A DNA stretch of 7,818 nucleotides from Acidobacteriaceae bacterium (GTDB taxonomy: Bacteria > Acidobacteriota > Terriglobia > Terriglobales > SbA1), in contig JAFAGX010000492.1 of NCBI GenBank assembly GCA_019237515.1, positions 1 through 7,818 on the forward strand, in the 5' to 3' direction. The first letter of the stretch is position 1. Every line of letters starts with the position of its first letter. The translations under genes and the position numbers were made by a program. Under the pieces are notes generated by a model. That model searched no databases. It was not told the origin of the DNA and was given only the letters and a program-made list of their open reading frames with translations. This document shows positions 1 through 7,483 of this stretch, piece by piece.

Positions 1-1958
1 TGATAGGTTGATTTGCCACCCATATTTGGCCCAGTGAGAACGAGCACCGTATGCGTCGTGGGGTTCAGATACAGATCATTGGGCACGAACCTGTCGTTCA
101 TGTTCTGCTGCTCGATAACAGGGTGCCGTCCCCCGATGATTTCAAGATCCGCTGAATCGTCGAATGTTGGCCGGCAGTAATTCCGCAAAGAGCCAATGCG
201 AGCAAAAGATGCAAGGACATCGACCTCCGCCAAGGCCAATGCGGTCTGCCTCATGCGGCGCGCCTCTCCGGCGATTACCGATCGCAACTCTGCAAACAGC
301 CGCCGTTCGATTTCAACAATCTTTTCCTGCGCATCAAGAATCTTGGCCTCGTATTCTTTGAGCTCAGGCGTGGTGAACCGTTCTGCATTCACCAGAGTCT
401 GCTTGCGTTCGTAGTCTGGCGGTGCCAAATGCAGATTGGCTTTCGAGATCTCGAGGTAGTAGCCAAAAATCGAATTGAACTTGACCTTCAGCGATGTGAT
501 ACCGGTACGCTGCCGCTCGCGCTGCTCGATCTGCGCCAGATATTGCTTGCTGTTGCGACTGAGATCGCGAAGCTCATCGAGTTCCCTGTTCACTCCTGTC
601 TGGATTACACCGCCGTCGCTCAGAGAGATGGGAGGCTCCGGCACAATCGTTTTATCGATTCGCTCACGCAAATCACTGAGTTCATCAACGTTCCCGTGGA
701 GCTGTTTCAAACGCTGTGAATTGAAACGCGACAGTGCGGCCCTGACATTCGGCAACCTTGCCAGGGATCCAGCTAACGCCAGGACGTCGCGAGGATTGGC
801 CGTCTCCAGAGTCACGCGGCTGAGCAAGCGCTCCAAGTCCAGGATCCCATCCAGAGCACGGCGCAGTTCCTCACGGGCAACAGTGTCCTTGGTCTGCGCT
901 TCGACCGCATTCAACCTTGAATTGATTTCTTCTACCTCGATGGCGGGCCGCAGCATCCAGGAGCGAAGCAGCCGTTTACCCATCGGAGTGACAGTCGCAT
1001 CAATCGATCGGAACAGAGTCACGCCTTCATCGCTCCCCGCGAACAAAGGTTCGATCAGTTCGAGGTTGCGCACCGTGACCGCATCGAGCACCAGGCAGTT
1101 CTGCCGCTCGTAAAAGCCGATTCGATCCACGTGGTCAAGAGTTCCCCGTTGGGTCGATCGCACGTAGTGAACAATTGCTCCACCGGCCGAAGCTGCAGCA
1201 GGCTTACCTGCCAAGCCAAACCCCTCTAAAGACAAAACACCGAATTGATTCTCCAGCAGCGGAATGGCATAGTCCGCCGCAAAAATCCAGTCATCCAGCG
1301 GGGTTTCCGCGCACCGAATCGGTTCATGTGGGGCGAGGCGCCCGCGCAAGTCTGCCCTAACCGAAGTCGAAGGCTCCAGGCCAGCGGAGTTCGACGGTTC
1401 ACCATCAAACAGTGGTGCCGATGATCCGTACAATAGTTCTTTCGGGCGCAACTGCTGCAACTCTTCTTCGATCCGCCGGAGCGCATCCGGACCGCGAAAT
1501 TCTGTGGCACGAAATTCGCCGGTAGAAAGATCGAGGGCGGCAAAACCCACTCGGTCTTCCAGTCGGGCAATTGAGGCCAAGAAATTATTCTCTTCGGAAC
1601 CTAGAGAGGAATCTGCTGCCGTGCCAGGTGTCACCACTCTTGTGACTTCGCGCCGGACCAATTTTTTGGCCAACCGAGGGTTTTCCACCTGATCACAGAT
1701 GGCGACTTTGAAGCCTTTGCGAATCAGCTTGGAGATGTACCCTTCAGCTGCATGGTAGGGCACACCGCACATCGGCACGGCAATTCCCTTTTCTTTGTTT
1801 CGCGAGGTCAGTGTGATCTGCAATTCACGCGAGGCCAGTACCGCGTCGTCGAAGAAAAGCTCATAAAAATCGCCCAGGCGAAAGAACAGGAGCGCGGTGG
1901 GATGTTCCTTCTTGATGGCGGCATACTGCCGCATCAGCGGAGTGGACGGCTCGGTCAT
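1..1958 (-). CDS. mutS: DNA mismatch repair ATPase MutS, 3' end cut by window edge
   Basis: MutS binds mismatches and small loops as a dimer and, with ATP, recruits MutL to start repair. The minus-strand frame is open for 652 codons from the ATG at 1958-1956 to the edge; I checked every codon and found no stop. Residues 29-33 read GDFYE, containing the Phe-x-Glu mismatch wedge. Domain I continues with the typical blocks MCGVPYHA (63-70), AICDQVE (86-92) and RVVTPGT (107-113). A connector domain starts near residue 137 ([12 protein letters not shown]). The lever and clamp follow, including [11 protein letters not shown]. Walker [10 protein letters not shown], is at about 643-651, and the window ends one residue later. 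MutS is usually about 850-880 residues, so Walker B, the signature motif, the helix-turn-helix and the C-terminal tail (about 200 residues) lie outside. The gene diverges from the galT-like gene. No clear Shine-Dalgarno precedes this start, but the N-terminal residues match the family well. Confidence 0.97.
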   Translation of the reverse strand, partial: MTEPSTPLMRQYAAIKKEHPTALLFFRLGDFYELFFDDAVLASRELQITLTSRNKEKGIAVPMCGVPYHAAEGYISKLIRKGFKVAICDQVENPRLAKKLVRREVTRVVTPGTAADSSLGSEENNFLASIARLEDRVGFAALDLSTGEFRATEFRGPDALRRIEEELQQLRPKELLYGSSAPLFDGEPSNSAGLEPSTSVRADLRGRLAPHEPIRCAETPLDDWIFAADYAIPLLENQFGVLSLEGFGLAGKPAAASAGGAIVHYVRSTQRGTLDHVDRIGFYERQNCLVLDAVTVRNLELIEPLFAGSDEGVTLFRSIDATVTPMGKRLLRSWMLRPAIEVEEINSRLNAVEAQTKDTVAREELRRALDGILDLERLLSRVTLETANPRDVLALAGSLARLPNVRAALSRFNSQRLKQLHGNVDELSDLRERIDKTIVPEPPISLSDGGVIQTGVNRELDELRDLSRNSKQYLAQIEQRERQRTGITSLKVKFNSIFGYYLEISKANLHLAPPDYERKQTLVNAERFTTPELKEYEAKILDAQEKIVEIERRLFAELRSVIAGEARRMRQTALALAEVDVLASFARIGSLRNYCRPTFDDSADLEIIGGRHPVIEQQNMNDRFVPNDLYLNPTTHTVLVLTGPNMGGKSTY

Positions 1959-1978
1959 TTGGATGGGCTTCGGCGCGG

Positions 1979-1984
1979 ATTATA
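1979..1984 (-). promoter_or_regulatory. mutS: candidate -10 box for mutS
   Basis: On the minus strand this hexamer reads TATAAT, a perfect sigma-70 type -10. It lies 20 bases before the mutS ATG, which would give a leader of about 14 bases. The position for a -35 at 17-bp spacing reads CAGAGC, a poor match. The assignment therefore rests on the -10 and its position only. Confidence 0.35.
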
Positions 1985-2059
1985 ACAAAGCAAGAGAAGT
2001 TGCTCTGCGGTGGAAATCACAGTTGACGCGACTCTAGTTGCAATGATCTCCTTGCATTG

Positions 2060-3052
2060 ATGGAACTTCGCAAAGATCCGATTACTCGCTCTTGGGTGAT
2101 TACTGGTGATGACGGCTCGGACACGACGCCGCGGGCCGAATCGGTGTGCCGTTTTTGCCCAGATTCCTCGCAACCGGCGCAACTGATCTCGAATGTCTCG
2201 GGACTGTCCGGCATGCCGTGGTCGGCTCGCTCGGTGGTGCATCCCAATGCCCTCTATCACGTTGAAGGCGAACCCGCCCGCAGAGGCGACGGCATTTACG
2301 ACCGCATGCGGGGTGTTGGGGCGCACGAGGTGTTGATTGAGAACCCGCGGCATGAGCGCCACCTTTGGGAGGCCACTGACGCCGAGATCGAACAATTCTT
2401 ATTGCTAGCCGCGCAGCGAATTCAGGACCTCAAAGGTGACGCTCGTCTCAAATACGTCAGTATTTTCAAAGATTATGGAAATAGCGCCGGACAGGAGTTC
2501 GAGCATCCCAGTTCCCAACTTACAGCAACTACGTTCGTGCCTCGCCGCGTGCTGTACGAATTGCGGGCCGCTCGAGATTATTTCGAGCAGAAGGAACGCT
2601 GCGTTTTCTGCGACATTGTTTCGCAGGAAGCCAAACAAAATCAGCGGGTGATCGAGATGCGAGGCGAGTTCATTGCGATCGGTCCGTTTGCGCCGCGTGT
2701 TCCATATGAGAGCTGGATACTGCCTCGTTCCCACGAAGCTGCCTTTGAACGAATGACTGTGAGCCGCCCCGGGCTACTGCGCGAACTCGGCGCTCTGTTG
2801 CGACGTACGCTACGCCGCATCCGCACGATCACGGAAGAATTCCATTTAGTTCTGCACACGTCGCCCAACAGCCTGCACGCGTCCGAAAGTCTTGGATACT
2901 GGAAAACGATCGACGAGGACTATCATTGGCACATCGAGATTCTCCCCGTGCTCGGCGGTAAGTCTAAGTCGTACACTTTTAAAGAGGTATATTATTCGCC
3001 CGTGACCTCCGAAGCTGCGGTGAAACGTCTGCGGGAGGCGAAAATTGAGTAG
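2060..3052 (+). CDS. galT: galactose-1-phosphate uridylyltransferase-like protein (GalT/HIT family) with altered active site
   Basis: The GalT family swaps UMP between UDP-glucose and galactose-1-phosphate in the Leloir pathway; relatives act on ADP-glucose. I start at the ATG at 2060, one codon after an in-frame TTG, because MELRKDPITRSWVI matches the usual GalT N-terminus. This gives 330 residues, near the family length. A CxxC pair (Cys30, Cys33), His98 and His149 fit the four zinc ligands. A second CxxC is at 181-184. The C-terminal half carries the second HIT-like repeat, with FHLVLHTSP (261-269) and YHWHIEILP (288-296). The active-site loop at 149-153 reads HPSSQ where the family has HPHxQ. 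The second His, which forms the uridylyl-enzyme intermediate, is Ser151, so real GalT activity is doubtful. No Shine-Dalgarno is visible. A poor TTGACG (2023-2028) / TGATCT (2044-2049) pair would make the mRNA nearly leaderless. No other galactose genes are adjacent. Fold assignment is firm; substrate is not. Confidence 0.85.
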   Translation: MELRKDPITRSWVITGDDGSDTTPRAESVCRFCPDSSQPAQLISNVSGLSGMPWSARSVVHPNALYHVEGEPARRGDGIYDRMRGVGAHEVLIENPRHERHLWEATDAEIEQFLLLAAQRIQDLKGDARLKYVSIFKDYGNSAGQEFEHPSSQLTATTFVPRRVLYELRAARDYFEQKERCVFCDIVSQEAKQNQRVIEMRGEFIAIGPFAPRVPYESWILPRSHEAAFERMTVSRPGLLRELGALLRRTLRRIRTITEEFHLVLHTSPNSLHASESLGYWKTIDEDYHWHIEILPVLGGKSKSYTFKEVYYSPVTSEAAVKRLREAKIE

Positions 3053-3078
3053 CGAGCAACGCCTAGCTACTCGCTACT
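3048..3078 (+). repeat. 9-bp inverted repeat at the galT stop codon
   Basis: AGTAGCGAG (3048-3056) is exactly complementary to CTCGCTACT (3070-3078), with a 13-base loop. The left arm includes the galT stop codon. No run of T follows, so it is not a standard Rho-independent terminator. The loop, right arm and following bases to 3092 are rich in CTAG and near-repeats of TAGCTACT, which suggests a small dispersed intergenic repeat or a transcript-end hairpin. Confidence 0.45.
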
Positions 3079-3097
3079 AGACCCTAGCCACTACCTT

Positions 3098-3457
3098 ATG
3101 ACCATCCGGCGGATGAAAACGTACACTGGCGAACAGGGCTATGTGTATCAGTACTACTTCGTTGGCAAAAGAGCTGGTAATGACCTGGAGGCCGGCCAAA
3201 ACACCGAGTACATCTTTGACGTGACCGCCGATCGTAAGACGATGTTTGCAGTCAGCGTATTTCTCCCAACGGCAGTGGTCGACTCATGGACCCGAACACA
3301 TTCGCGGGCGCTGACTGACGCCGAGCAGTACGGGGCGGTCAAGATGCGCCTATTCAAAGCATTCGACGAGATCGAGAACATGCTGACTGATGGCCGCCGT
3401 CTGTCGGTCGACAGCGGCATTCTGGAACACGTGCTCGGTCAGCTTGGGGTTGCGTAG
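3098..3457 (+). CDS. conserved-looking hypothetical protein, 119 residues
   Basis: I do not recognise this protein. It has no signal peptide, no membrane segment and no cysteine. Residues 1-57 look strand-rich, with aromatic YVYQYYFVGKR (16-26) followed by TEYIFDVTADRKTMFAVSVFLP (split around 36-57). The rest looks helical, with an amphipathic acidic helix around LTDAEQYGAVKMRLFKAFDEIENML (73-97). It is therefore probably a small soluble alpha/beta protein. It lies 45 bp after the galT-like gene and in the same direction, with a hairpin between, so co-transcription is possible but unproven. No clear Shine-Dalgarno precedes the ATG at 3098. An in-frame ATG at 3113 (Met6) is an alternative start. 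Codon choice is like that of the neighbours and the frame fills the space between two well-supported genes, which is why I take it as real. Confidence 0.7.
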   Translation: MTIRRMKTYTGEQGYVYQYYFVGKRAGNDLEAGQNTEYIFDVTADRKTMFAVSVFLPTAVVDSWTRTHSRALTDAEQYGAVKMRLFKAFDEIENMLTDGRRLSVDSGILEHVLGQLGVA

Positions 3458-3478
3458 GCGGCGCCGACCCAAAAGGGT

Positions 3479-3506
3479 TGTGATCTTCGTCACATGGGCA
3501 TGTGAC
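3479..3506 (+). promoter_or_regulatory. CRP/FNR-type operator with three half-sites 11 bp apart, upstream of the heme operon
   Basis: TGTGA (3479-3483), TCACA (3490-3494) and TGTGA (3501-3505) are each separated by six bases. The first two form the full CRP consensus TGTGA-N6-TCACA. The last two lie in a perfect 18-bp palindrome, GTCACATGGGCATGTGAC (3489-3506). The site lies 21 bp after the previous stop codon and about 50 bp upstream of a TATAAT box. If transcription starts near 3556-3559, the CRP-type site is centred at about -70 to -72.5 and the palindrome at about -58.5 to -61.5. Those distances are close to classical activator positions for CRP-family proteins. The half-sites are seen in the sequence; binding by a CRP/FNR-family protein and control of the heme operon are inferred. 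Confidence 0.6.
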
Positions 3507-3522
3507 CTCGCCCGCTTCCTTC

Positions 3523-3549
3523 TTGCCCGCCTGCAGAGCAGACTATAAT
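3523..3549 (+). promoter_or_regulatory. candidate sigma-70 promoter of the heme operon
   Basis: TATAAT at 3544-3549 is a perfect -10. TTGCCC at 3523-3528 is a partial -35 with a short 15-bp spacer. A weak -35 with a strong -10 fits a promoter helped by an activator bound at the upstream TGTGA/TCACA sites. The predicted start is near 3556, leaving about 50 bases of leader to the preferred first ATG at 3608. Confidence 0.5.
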
Positions 3550-3607
3550 TTCCCAGTCGGATTGGGGGAGGATGGCCCCTCCGGCAAGTGGAGAGATCCT
3601 AAGCAAT

Positions 3608-4423
3608 ATGCCCATACTTTGGCTGCGCGTCGCGCTTTGTTGTTATGCCGTCGGCCTTCTTTATGCTTTGGTGGCCCTCACCCGCAGCAGTGACTTGCTG
3701 AACCGGATCGCTTTGCATGCTGCCTATCTGGGAATGGTGTTCCACTTCGTGTCTCTAACGGATGCTTTCCTGCAATCCGGGCAGATGGTCATGGCCTCTG
3801 TACATAACGCCGAGTCGGTCTTGGGCTTTCTTATCATGGTCGTTTTTCTGTTGGTTTACATGGTTTACAAGACCACTTCTCCCGGCATCGTGGTTTTCCC
3901 GCTGGTATTCATTTTGACCTTCATAGCCGCCAGTGGCGAAGCTCCCTTCCTGGTCACTTCCAATACCATGCGAACGGGCTGGCTGTTCGCCCACATTGCC
4001 TTGATTTTCACCGGTTACGCTGCGCTGGTCCTCAGTTTTGGTGCGAGTTTGCTGTACCTTGTTCAGGAGCGTGCGCTCAAATCCAAGCAGCCAAATGGAA
4101 TGCTTTCCCGGCTCCCGGCCCTTGAGGTCATCGACGAGATTGGCTTCCGTTCCCTGCTGCTCGGTTTTCCATTTATGACGCTGGGGCTGGTGGCGGGCAC
4201 TGTGGTCGCTCAGTCGACGTTTGGACGTGTGGACCTGCTCGATCCCAAGATCCTGCTCTCGCTCTTAATGTGGGCTGTGTATCTGGTTTTGCTTTACACG
4301 CGGTGGAGTGCGGGCTGGCGTGGCCGACGTGCAGCGTATCTTGCCGCCAGTGCGTTCGTCTTTGCCCTGATCGCCTGGGCAGCTAACTATTTCAGCGCCA
4401 TTCACAGGTTCGCGAAATCATGA
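3608..4423 (+). CDS. CcsA/HemX-family cytochrome c assembly-type integral membrane protein
   Basis: This family includes CcsA/ResC, which handle heme for cytochrome c maturation, and Bacillus HemX, encoded beside hemA and reported to lower HemA levels. From the ATG at 3608 the protein has 271 residues and about eight hydrophobic helices (3-24, 34-54, 68-88, 92-109, 124-152, 183-201, 214-231, 243-260), the HemX layout. Candidate heme-contact histidines are His46, His129 and His266. The tryptophan-rich WWD motif of true CcsA is worn down: TFGRVDLLDPKILLSLLMW (204-222) keeps Asp-Pro-Lys and the last Trp but lacks the others, which favours a HemX-type role. An upstream in-frame ATG at 3572 would add 12 residues (283 in all), but its GGAGG touches the start codon. 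The start at 3608 has GGAGAG 12 bases upstream and begins at the family's usual MPILWLRVAL. Its last four bases overlap hemA, so the two are probably translated together. Confidence 0.88.
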   Translation: MPILWLRVALCCYAVGLLYALVALTRSSDLLNRIALHAAYLGMVFHFVSLTDAFLQSGQMVMASVHNAESVLGFLIMVVFLLVYMVYKTTSPGIVVFPLVFILTFIAASGEAPFLVTSNTMRTGWLFAHIALIFTGYAALVLSFGASLLYLVQERALKSKQPNGMLSRLPALEVIDEIGFRSLLLGFPFMTLGLVAGTVVAQSTFGRVDLLDPKILLSLLMWAVYLVLLYTRWSAGWRGRRAAYLAASAFVFALIAWAANYFSAIHRFAKS

Positions 4424-5715
4424 CCTTTCAGCTCATCGGCGTGAATCACAAAACTGCGCCGGTTGAGGTGCGTGAACGGCTCGCGATTCCTGAGTCCCGG
4501 CTCCCCGAAGCGCTGCGGATCTTCACCCAGCATCCCGGCGTCCAGGAAGGATTGATCCTGAGCACCTGCAATCGCGTCGAGTTGCTGGCCCGAACGCAAA
4601 ATGGCGGAGCTGATTTGCGGGACTTTTTGGGTTCGTTTTTCAACATGGACCGCTCGATCATCGATCCTCATTTGTATGAGTATCACGAAAAGGATGCCGT
4701 CCGGCATCTGTTCCGCGTGACTTCGAGTTTGGATTCGATGGTAGTCGGTGAGGCCCAAATTCTTGGCCAGGTGAAAGAAGCTTATGCCACTGCCCGGGCG
4801 GTAGGGGCTGTTAATTCTCAACTCGATCAACTGTTGACCCGCGCATTCGCCGTTGCCAAACGCGTTCGCACCGAAACTGCGGTGGGGTCGTCGGCTGTCT
4901 CGGTCGCATCAGTGGCAGTGGAGTTGGCTAAAAAGATATTCGGCTCTTTGAACGGAAAGCACGTTTACCTCGTCGGGGCCGGCAAGATGACAGAACTTGC
5001 CGCCCGTCATCTCCTGGCGCATGGCGCCGCATCGATTTTCGTCGCCAACCGTACCTATGATCGCGCGATCCGCTTGGCGCAGAAATTCAATGGCCAGGCA
5101 ATCGAGTTTGGCCGCTTGTATGAAACCTGCGACCGCGCGGACATCGTAATCACTTCTACCGGTGCACCCCATGCGATCTTCCGGCGCGAGCACGGCGAAC
5201 TCTTTTTAAGTCGCCGCAAGAACCGCCCGATGTTCTTCATTGACATCGCTGTTCCGCGTGATGTCGATCCGGAAATGAACAAAGTGGACGGTATTTTTGT
5301 CTACGACATCGACGACCTGCAGCAGGCGGTGGCTTCCCATGTTGCCGATCGCAAGAAAGAAGCCGAGAGAGCAGACGACATCATTGATACTGAAGTCGAA
5401 CGGTTTCAGGCGCGCATTCAGACGCTCGACGTTGTTCCCACTATCGTTTCACTGCAGGACCACCTCGAGACAATTCGTCAGGCGGAGATCGATCGGGTTC
5501 GGGGCAGGCTGGGCGCGATTTCGCCCGAGCAGGAGCTTGCGATCGAGACTCTCACTCGGGGGATCGTAAACAAGATCATGCACACGCCCATAAGCGCTTT
5601 GAAAACCGCCGCTCGCGATTCCGAAGCGACTACGGTGGTCGAACTGGTGCGCAGGCTTTTCAACCTGCAAGAGAACAAAGCAAAATCTGCCGGCGATTCC
5701 GGAGGCGAGAACTGA
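4420..5715 (+). CDS. hemA: glutamyl-tRNA reductase
   Basis: HemA reduces glutamyl-tRNA(Glu) with NADPH to glutamate-1-semialdehyde, the first committed and usually rate-limiting step of C5-pathway tetrapyrrole synthesis; HemL then makes 5-aminolevulinate. The protein has 431 residues, a normal full length. The catalytic domain opens with [15 protein letters not shown] (7-21) and has the nucleophile Cys50 in STCNRVE (48-54), with His96 a candidate catalytic histidine. [18 protein letters not shown] (102-119) is a hallmark block. The NADPH-binding Rossmann domain has VGAGKM (186-191) and ANRT (209-212). [12 protein letters not shown] (273-284) and YDIDDL (295-300) lead into the long helical dimerisation domain (about 305-415). 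The ATG overlaps the preceding stop as ATGA. No strong Shine-Dalgarno is visible, so coupling to upstream translation is likely. The gene stands with hemC and hemD but without hemL or hemB. Confidence 0.98.
   Translation: MTFQLIGVNHKTAPVEVRERLAIPESRLPEALRIFTQHPGVQEGLILSTCNRVELLARTQNGGADLRDFLGSFFNMDRSIIDPHLYEYHEKDAVRHLFRVTSSLDSMVVGEAQILGQVKEAYATARAVGAVNSQLDQLLTRAFAVAKRVRTETAVGSSAVSVASVAVELAKKIFGSLNGKHVYLVGAGKMTELAARHLLAHGAASIFVANRTYDRAIRLAQKFNGQAIEFGRLYETCDRADIVITSTGAPHAIFRREHGELFLSRRKNRPMFFIDIAVPRDVDPEMNKVDGIFVYDIDDLQQAVASHVADRKKEAERADDIIDTEVERFQARIQTLDVVPTIVSLQDHLETIRQAEIDRVRGRLGAISPEQELAIETLTRGIVNKIMHTPISALKTAARDSEATTVVELVRRLFNLQENKAKSAGDSGGEN
5701..5705 (+). promoter_or_regulatory. hemC: Shine-Dalgarno of hemC
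   Basis: GGAGG lies inside the last codons of hemA with nine bases before the hemC ATG at 5715. It is the only textbook ribosome-binding site in the operon. It supports the chosen hemC start and suggests that HemC can be initiated independently as well as by coupling. Confidence 0.7.
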
Positions 5716-6650
5716 TGGCCTTTCTGCGCATCGGCTCTCGTGGCTCCCAACTGGCGCTTTGGCAAGCCAACCACATCGCCAGCCTGCTGCGCGAACGCGG
5801 TCACCAGGTCGAAATCGAAATCATCAAGACCACGGGCGACAAAATCACCGACGTGGCACTGGCCAAAGTCGGAACAAAGGGCATGTTTACGAAAGAGATT
5901 GAAGAGGCATTGGCGGAGGGCAGAGTTGATCTCGCGGTGCATAGCCTCAAAGACTTGCCCACCGAGATTTCGGTAGGATTTGAAATTGCTGCGATCACCA
6001 AACGGGAGAACCCGCGCGATGTCTTCTGTTCTCGCAAACACGCCAGCATCGATGAATTGCCTCAGGGCGCACGCGTGGGCACGAGCAGCCTGCGCCGCCA
6101 AGCTCAATTAATGGCCCTTCGGCCCGATCTCGAAGTCCACCCGTTGCGAGGCAACGTGGACACGCGCTTGCGCAAGCTGGAAGCCGGTGATTTCGACGCA
6201 ATAATCCTGGCCGCCGCCGGGCTCAATCGCCTGGGCAAAACTGAGCTCGTGAAACAAATCATTCCAGCCGAGATCATGTGCCCGGCCGCGGGACAGGGCG
6301 CACTGGGAATTGAGATTCGCACCGGCGATTCGGCCACCCGACGAGAACTCGAATTCCTCGACGATTCTGAGGCGCGCGCCACCACCACTTGCGAACGAGC
6401 GCTACTCAATAAGCTTGGCGGCGGATGCCAGGTTCCCATCGGCGCTTTTGCAGTGGTTCAAGCCGGACGCATACACCTTCAGGCCGTTGTAGCGGATCCT
6501 GACGGTTCAGCAGTAATCCGCGAGTCGCGCGACGGCACCGATCCAGTGGCTCTCGGCGAAGCCACAGGAGATGCGCTGTTGCGCCGTGGTGGCGAGGAGA
6601 TCCTCGAGGCGGTCTACGGTCAGGGCACGGCTCTGCCGCAACAGCCGTGA
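5715..6650 (+). CDS. hemC: hydroxymethylbilane synthase (porphobilinogen deaminase)
   Basis: HemC joins four porphobilinogen molecules into the linear tetrapyrrole hydroxymethylbilane, building on a covalently held dipyrromethane cofactor. The protein has 311 residues, the usual size. It starts with [15 protein letters not shown] (4-18), the canonical N-terminus. Domain 1 carries HSLKDLPT (76-83) with the catalytic Asp80. [12 protein letters not shown] (121-132) supplies the arginines that hold the growing chain, and [14 protein letters not shown] (142-155) follows. AAAGLNRLG (166-174) and [11 protein letters not shown] (190-200) are further hallmark blocks. The cofactor-bearing cysteine is Cys238 in [11 protein letters not shown] (234-244). 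All key residues are present, so the enzyme should be active. The ATG shares one base with the hemA stop (TGATG). Confidence 0.98.
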   Translation: MAFLRIGSRGSQLALWQANHIASLLRERGHQVEIEIIKTTGDKITDVALAKVGTKGMFTKEIEEALAEGRVDLAVHSLKDLPTEISVGFEIAAITKRENPRDVFCSRKHASIDELPQGARVGTSSLRRQAQLMALRPDLEVHPLRGNVDTRLRKLEAGDFDAIILAAAGLNRLGKTELVKQIIPAEIMCPAAGQGALGIEIRTGDSATRRELEFLDDSEARATTTCERALLNKLGGGCQVPIGAFAVVQAGRIHLQAVVADPDGSAVIRESRDGTDPVALGEATGDALLRRGGEEILEAVYGQGTALPQQP

Positions 6651-7483
6651 AGTCTCGCAAACAAAAATCTGCTTCGACAACTTCCCTCACGCGAAGCTCT
6701 CCCCAAAAGCCTCTCTCCGGCATTCGCGTTCTCGTCGGCCGAGCTCGCCATCAGGCAGGAGCACTCTCGAGCGGCTTACGCAAGCTCGGCGCCGATGTGA
6801 TCGAAATTCCTTTTATCGAAATCCGCAGGCCCAGGTCGTATCGCCCGCTGGATTCGGCTTTGAAGCACTTACGCGACTATGACTGGATGATTCTGACCAG
6901 CGTGAATGGGGTTGAGGCCGTTTGGGAACGCCTCAAGACATTACGCATTACGAGAAACGGACTAGCTCACCTGAGGGTCGCAGCTATTGGCCCGGCCACC
7001 AAAAAATCCATCGAAAAGCGCGGCATTTGTGTGGATGTAATGCCTGACGAATATGTAGCCGAATCGGTGGTCAAGAGTCTCCGTAATCGGATTTCAGGCA
7101 ACCGCGTGCTTCTGGCTCGCGCAAAAGTCGCTCGGGACGTCATTCCTCGCGAACTCGCCAAATTAGGGGCAAAGATTGACGTCGTCGAAGCGTATGAAAC
7201 CGTGGTCCCGGCTTCCTCCCGTTCTCGATTGCGCGCTTGCCTTAAAGATCCAAGATGCCGCCCCGATGTAGTTACCTTCACCAGTTCTTCAACAGTTCGG
7301 AATTTCGTGACATTGCTACCAGAACAAAGCCTTTTGCAACGCGTCCGATTCGCCTCGATCGGCCCGGTCACATCAGCAACACTCCGCGAGTTCGGACTGC
7401 CCGTCAATATTCAGGCCAAGGAATACACCATTCCCGGCCTAATCGATGCCATTCTCTGTTCGTTAGCTAGTGAGAAGTTATGA
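6647..7483 (+). CDS. hemD: uroporphyrinogen-III synthase
   Basis: HemD closes hydroxymethylbilane while flipping ring D to give uroporphyrinogen III, the branch point to heme, siroheme and cobalamin. The gene starts with GTG at 6647, overlapping the hemC stop as GTGA, and encodes 278 residues. The family is poorly conserved, but the two-lobed pattern is clear: [20 protein letters not shown] (25-44), [15 protein letters not shown] (79-93), [16 protein letters not shown] (110-125) and EYVAESVV in lobe one and hinge, [13 protein letters not shown] (209-221), then [17 protein letters not shown] and [11 protein letters not shown] near the end. The first 22 or so residues are a basic Ser/Arg/Lys-rich extension outside the domain. 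There is no internal Met before the domain, so the GTG is the only plausible start in view. No Shine-Dalgarno precedes it, so translation probably depends on ribosomes finishing hemC. The 3' end overlaps the convergent gene by 6 bases. Confidence 0.93.
   Translation: MKSRKQKSASTTSLTRSSPQKPLSGIRVLVGRARHQAGALSSGLRKLGADVIEIPFIEIRRPRSYRPLDSALKHLRDYDWMILTSVNGVEAVWERLKTLRITRNGLAHLRVAAIGPATKKSIEKRGICVDVMPDEYVAESVVKSLRNRISGNRVLLARAKVARDVIPRELAKLGAKIDVVEAYETVVPASSRSRLRACLKDPRCRPDVVTFTSSSTVRNFVTLLPEQSLLQRVRFASIGPVTSATLREFGLPVNIQAKEYTIPGLIDAILCSLASEKL

Noticed and set aside
475..1113. Open plus-strand frame of 212 codons opposite mutS
   Set aside because: It is antisense to a fully open, motif-bearing mutS frame. 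Its product is a Ser/Arg-rich low-complexity string with no recognisable domain, as expected for a shadow of a GC-rich gene.
2023..2049. Promoter for the GalT-like gene (TTGACG / TGATCT)
   Set aside because: The -10 matches at only three of six positions and the spacer is 15 bp. It is mentioned as a possibility in the gene entry but is too weak to list as a feature.
1955..2395. Open minus-strand frame of 146 codons over the start of the GalT-like gene
   Set aside because: It overlaps the mutS start and the GalT-like N-terminus in a different frame. Its product shows no family features.
3465..3480. Small hairpin CGACCC-AAAA-GGGTTG after the 119-residue gene, as a terminator
   Set aside because: The stem is only six pairs including one G-T, and no T-run follows. 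It also runs into the first TGTGA half-site, so I do not call it a terminator.
3572..3607. Upstream ATG at 3572 as the start of the HemX-like protein
   Set aside because: Its GGAGG abuts the ATG with no spacing, and the extra 12 residues (MAPPASGEILSN) do not resemble the family's N-terminus. The ATG at 3608 is preferred, though 3572 cannot be excluded.
5478..6107. Open minus-strand frame of 209 codons opposite hemA and hemC
   Set aside because: It spans the junction of two certain genes on the other strand, has no recognisable motif, and is explained by their codon use.
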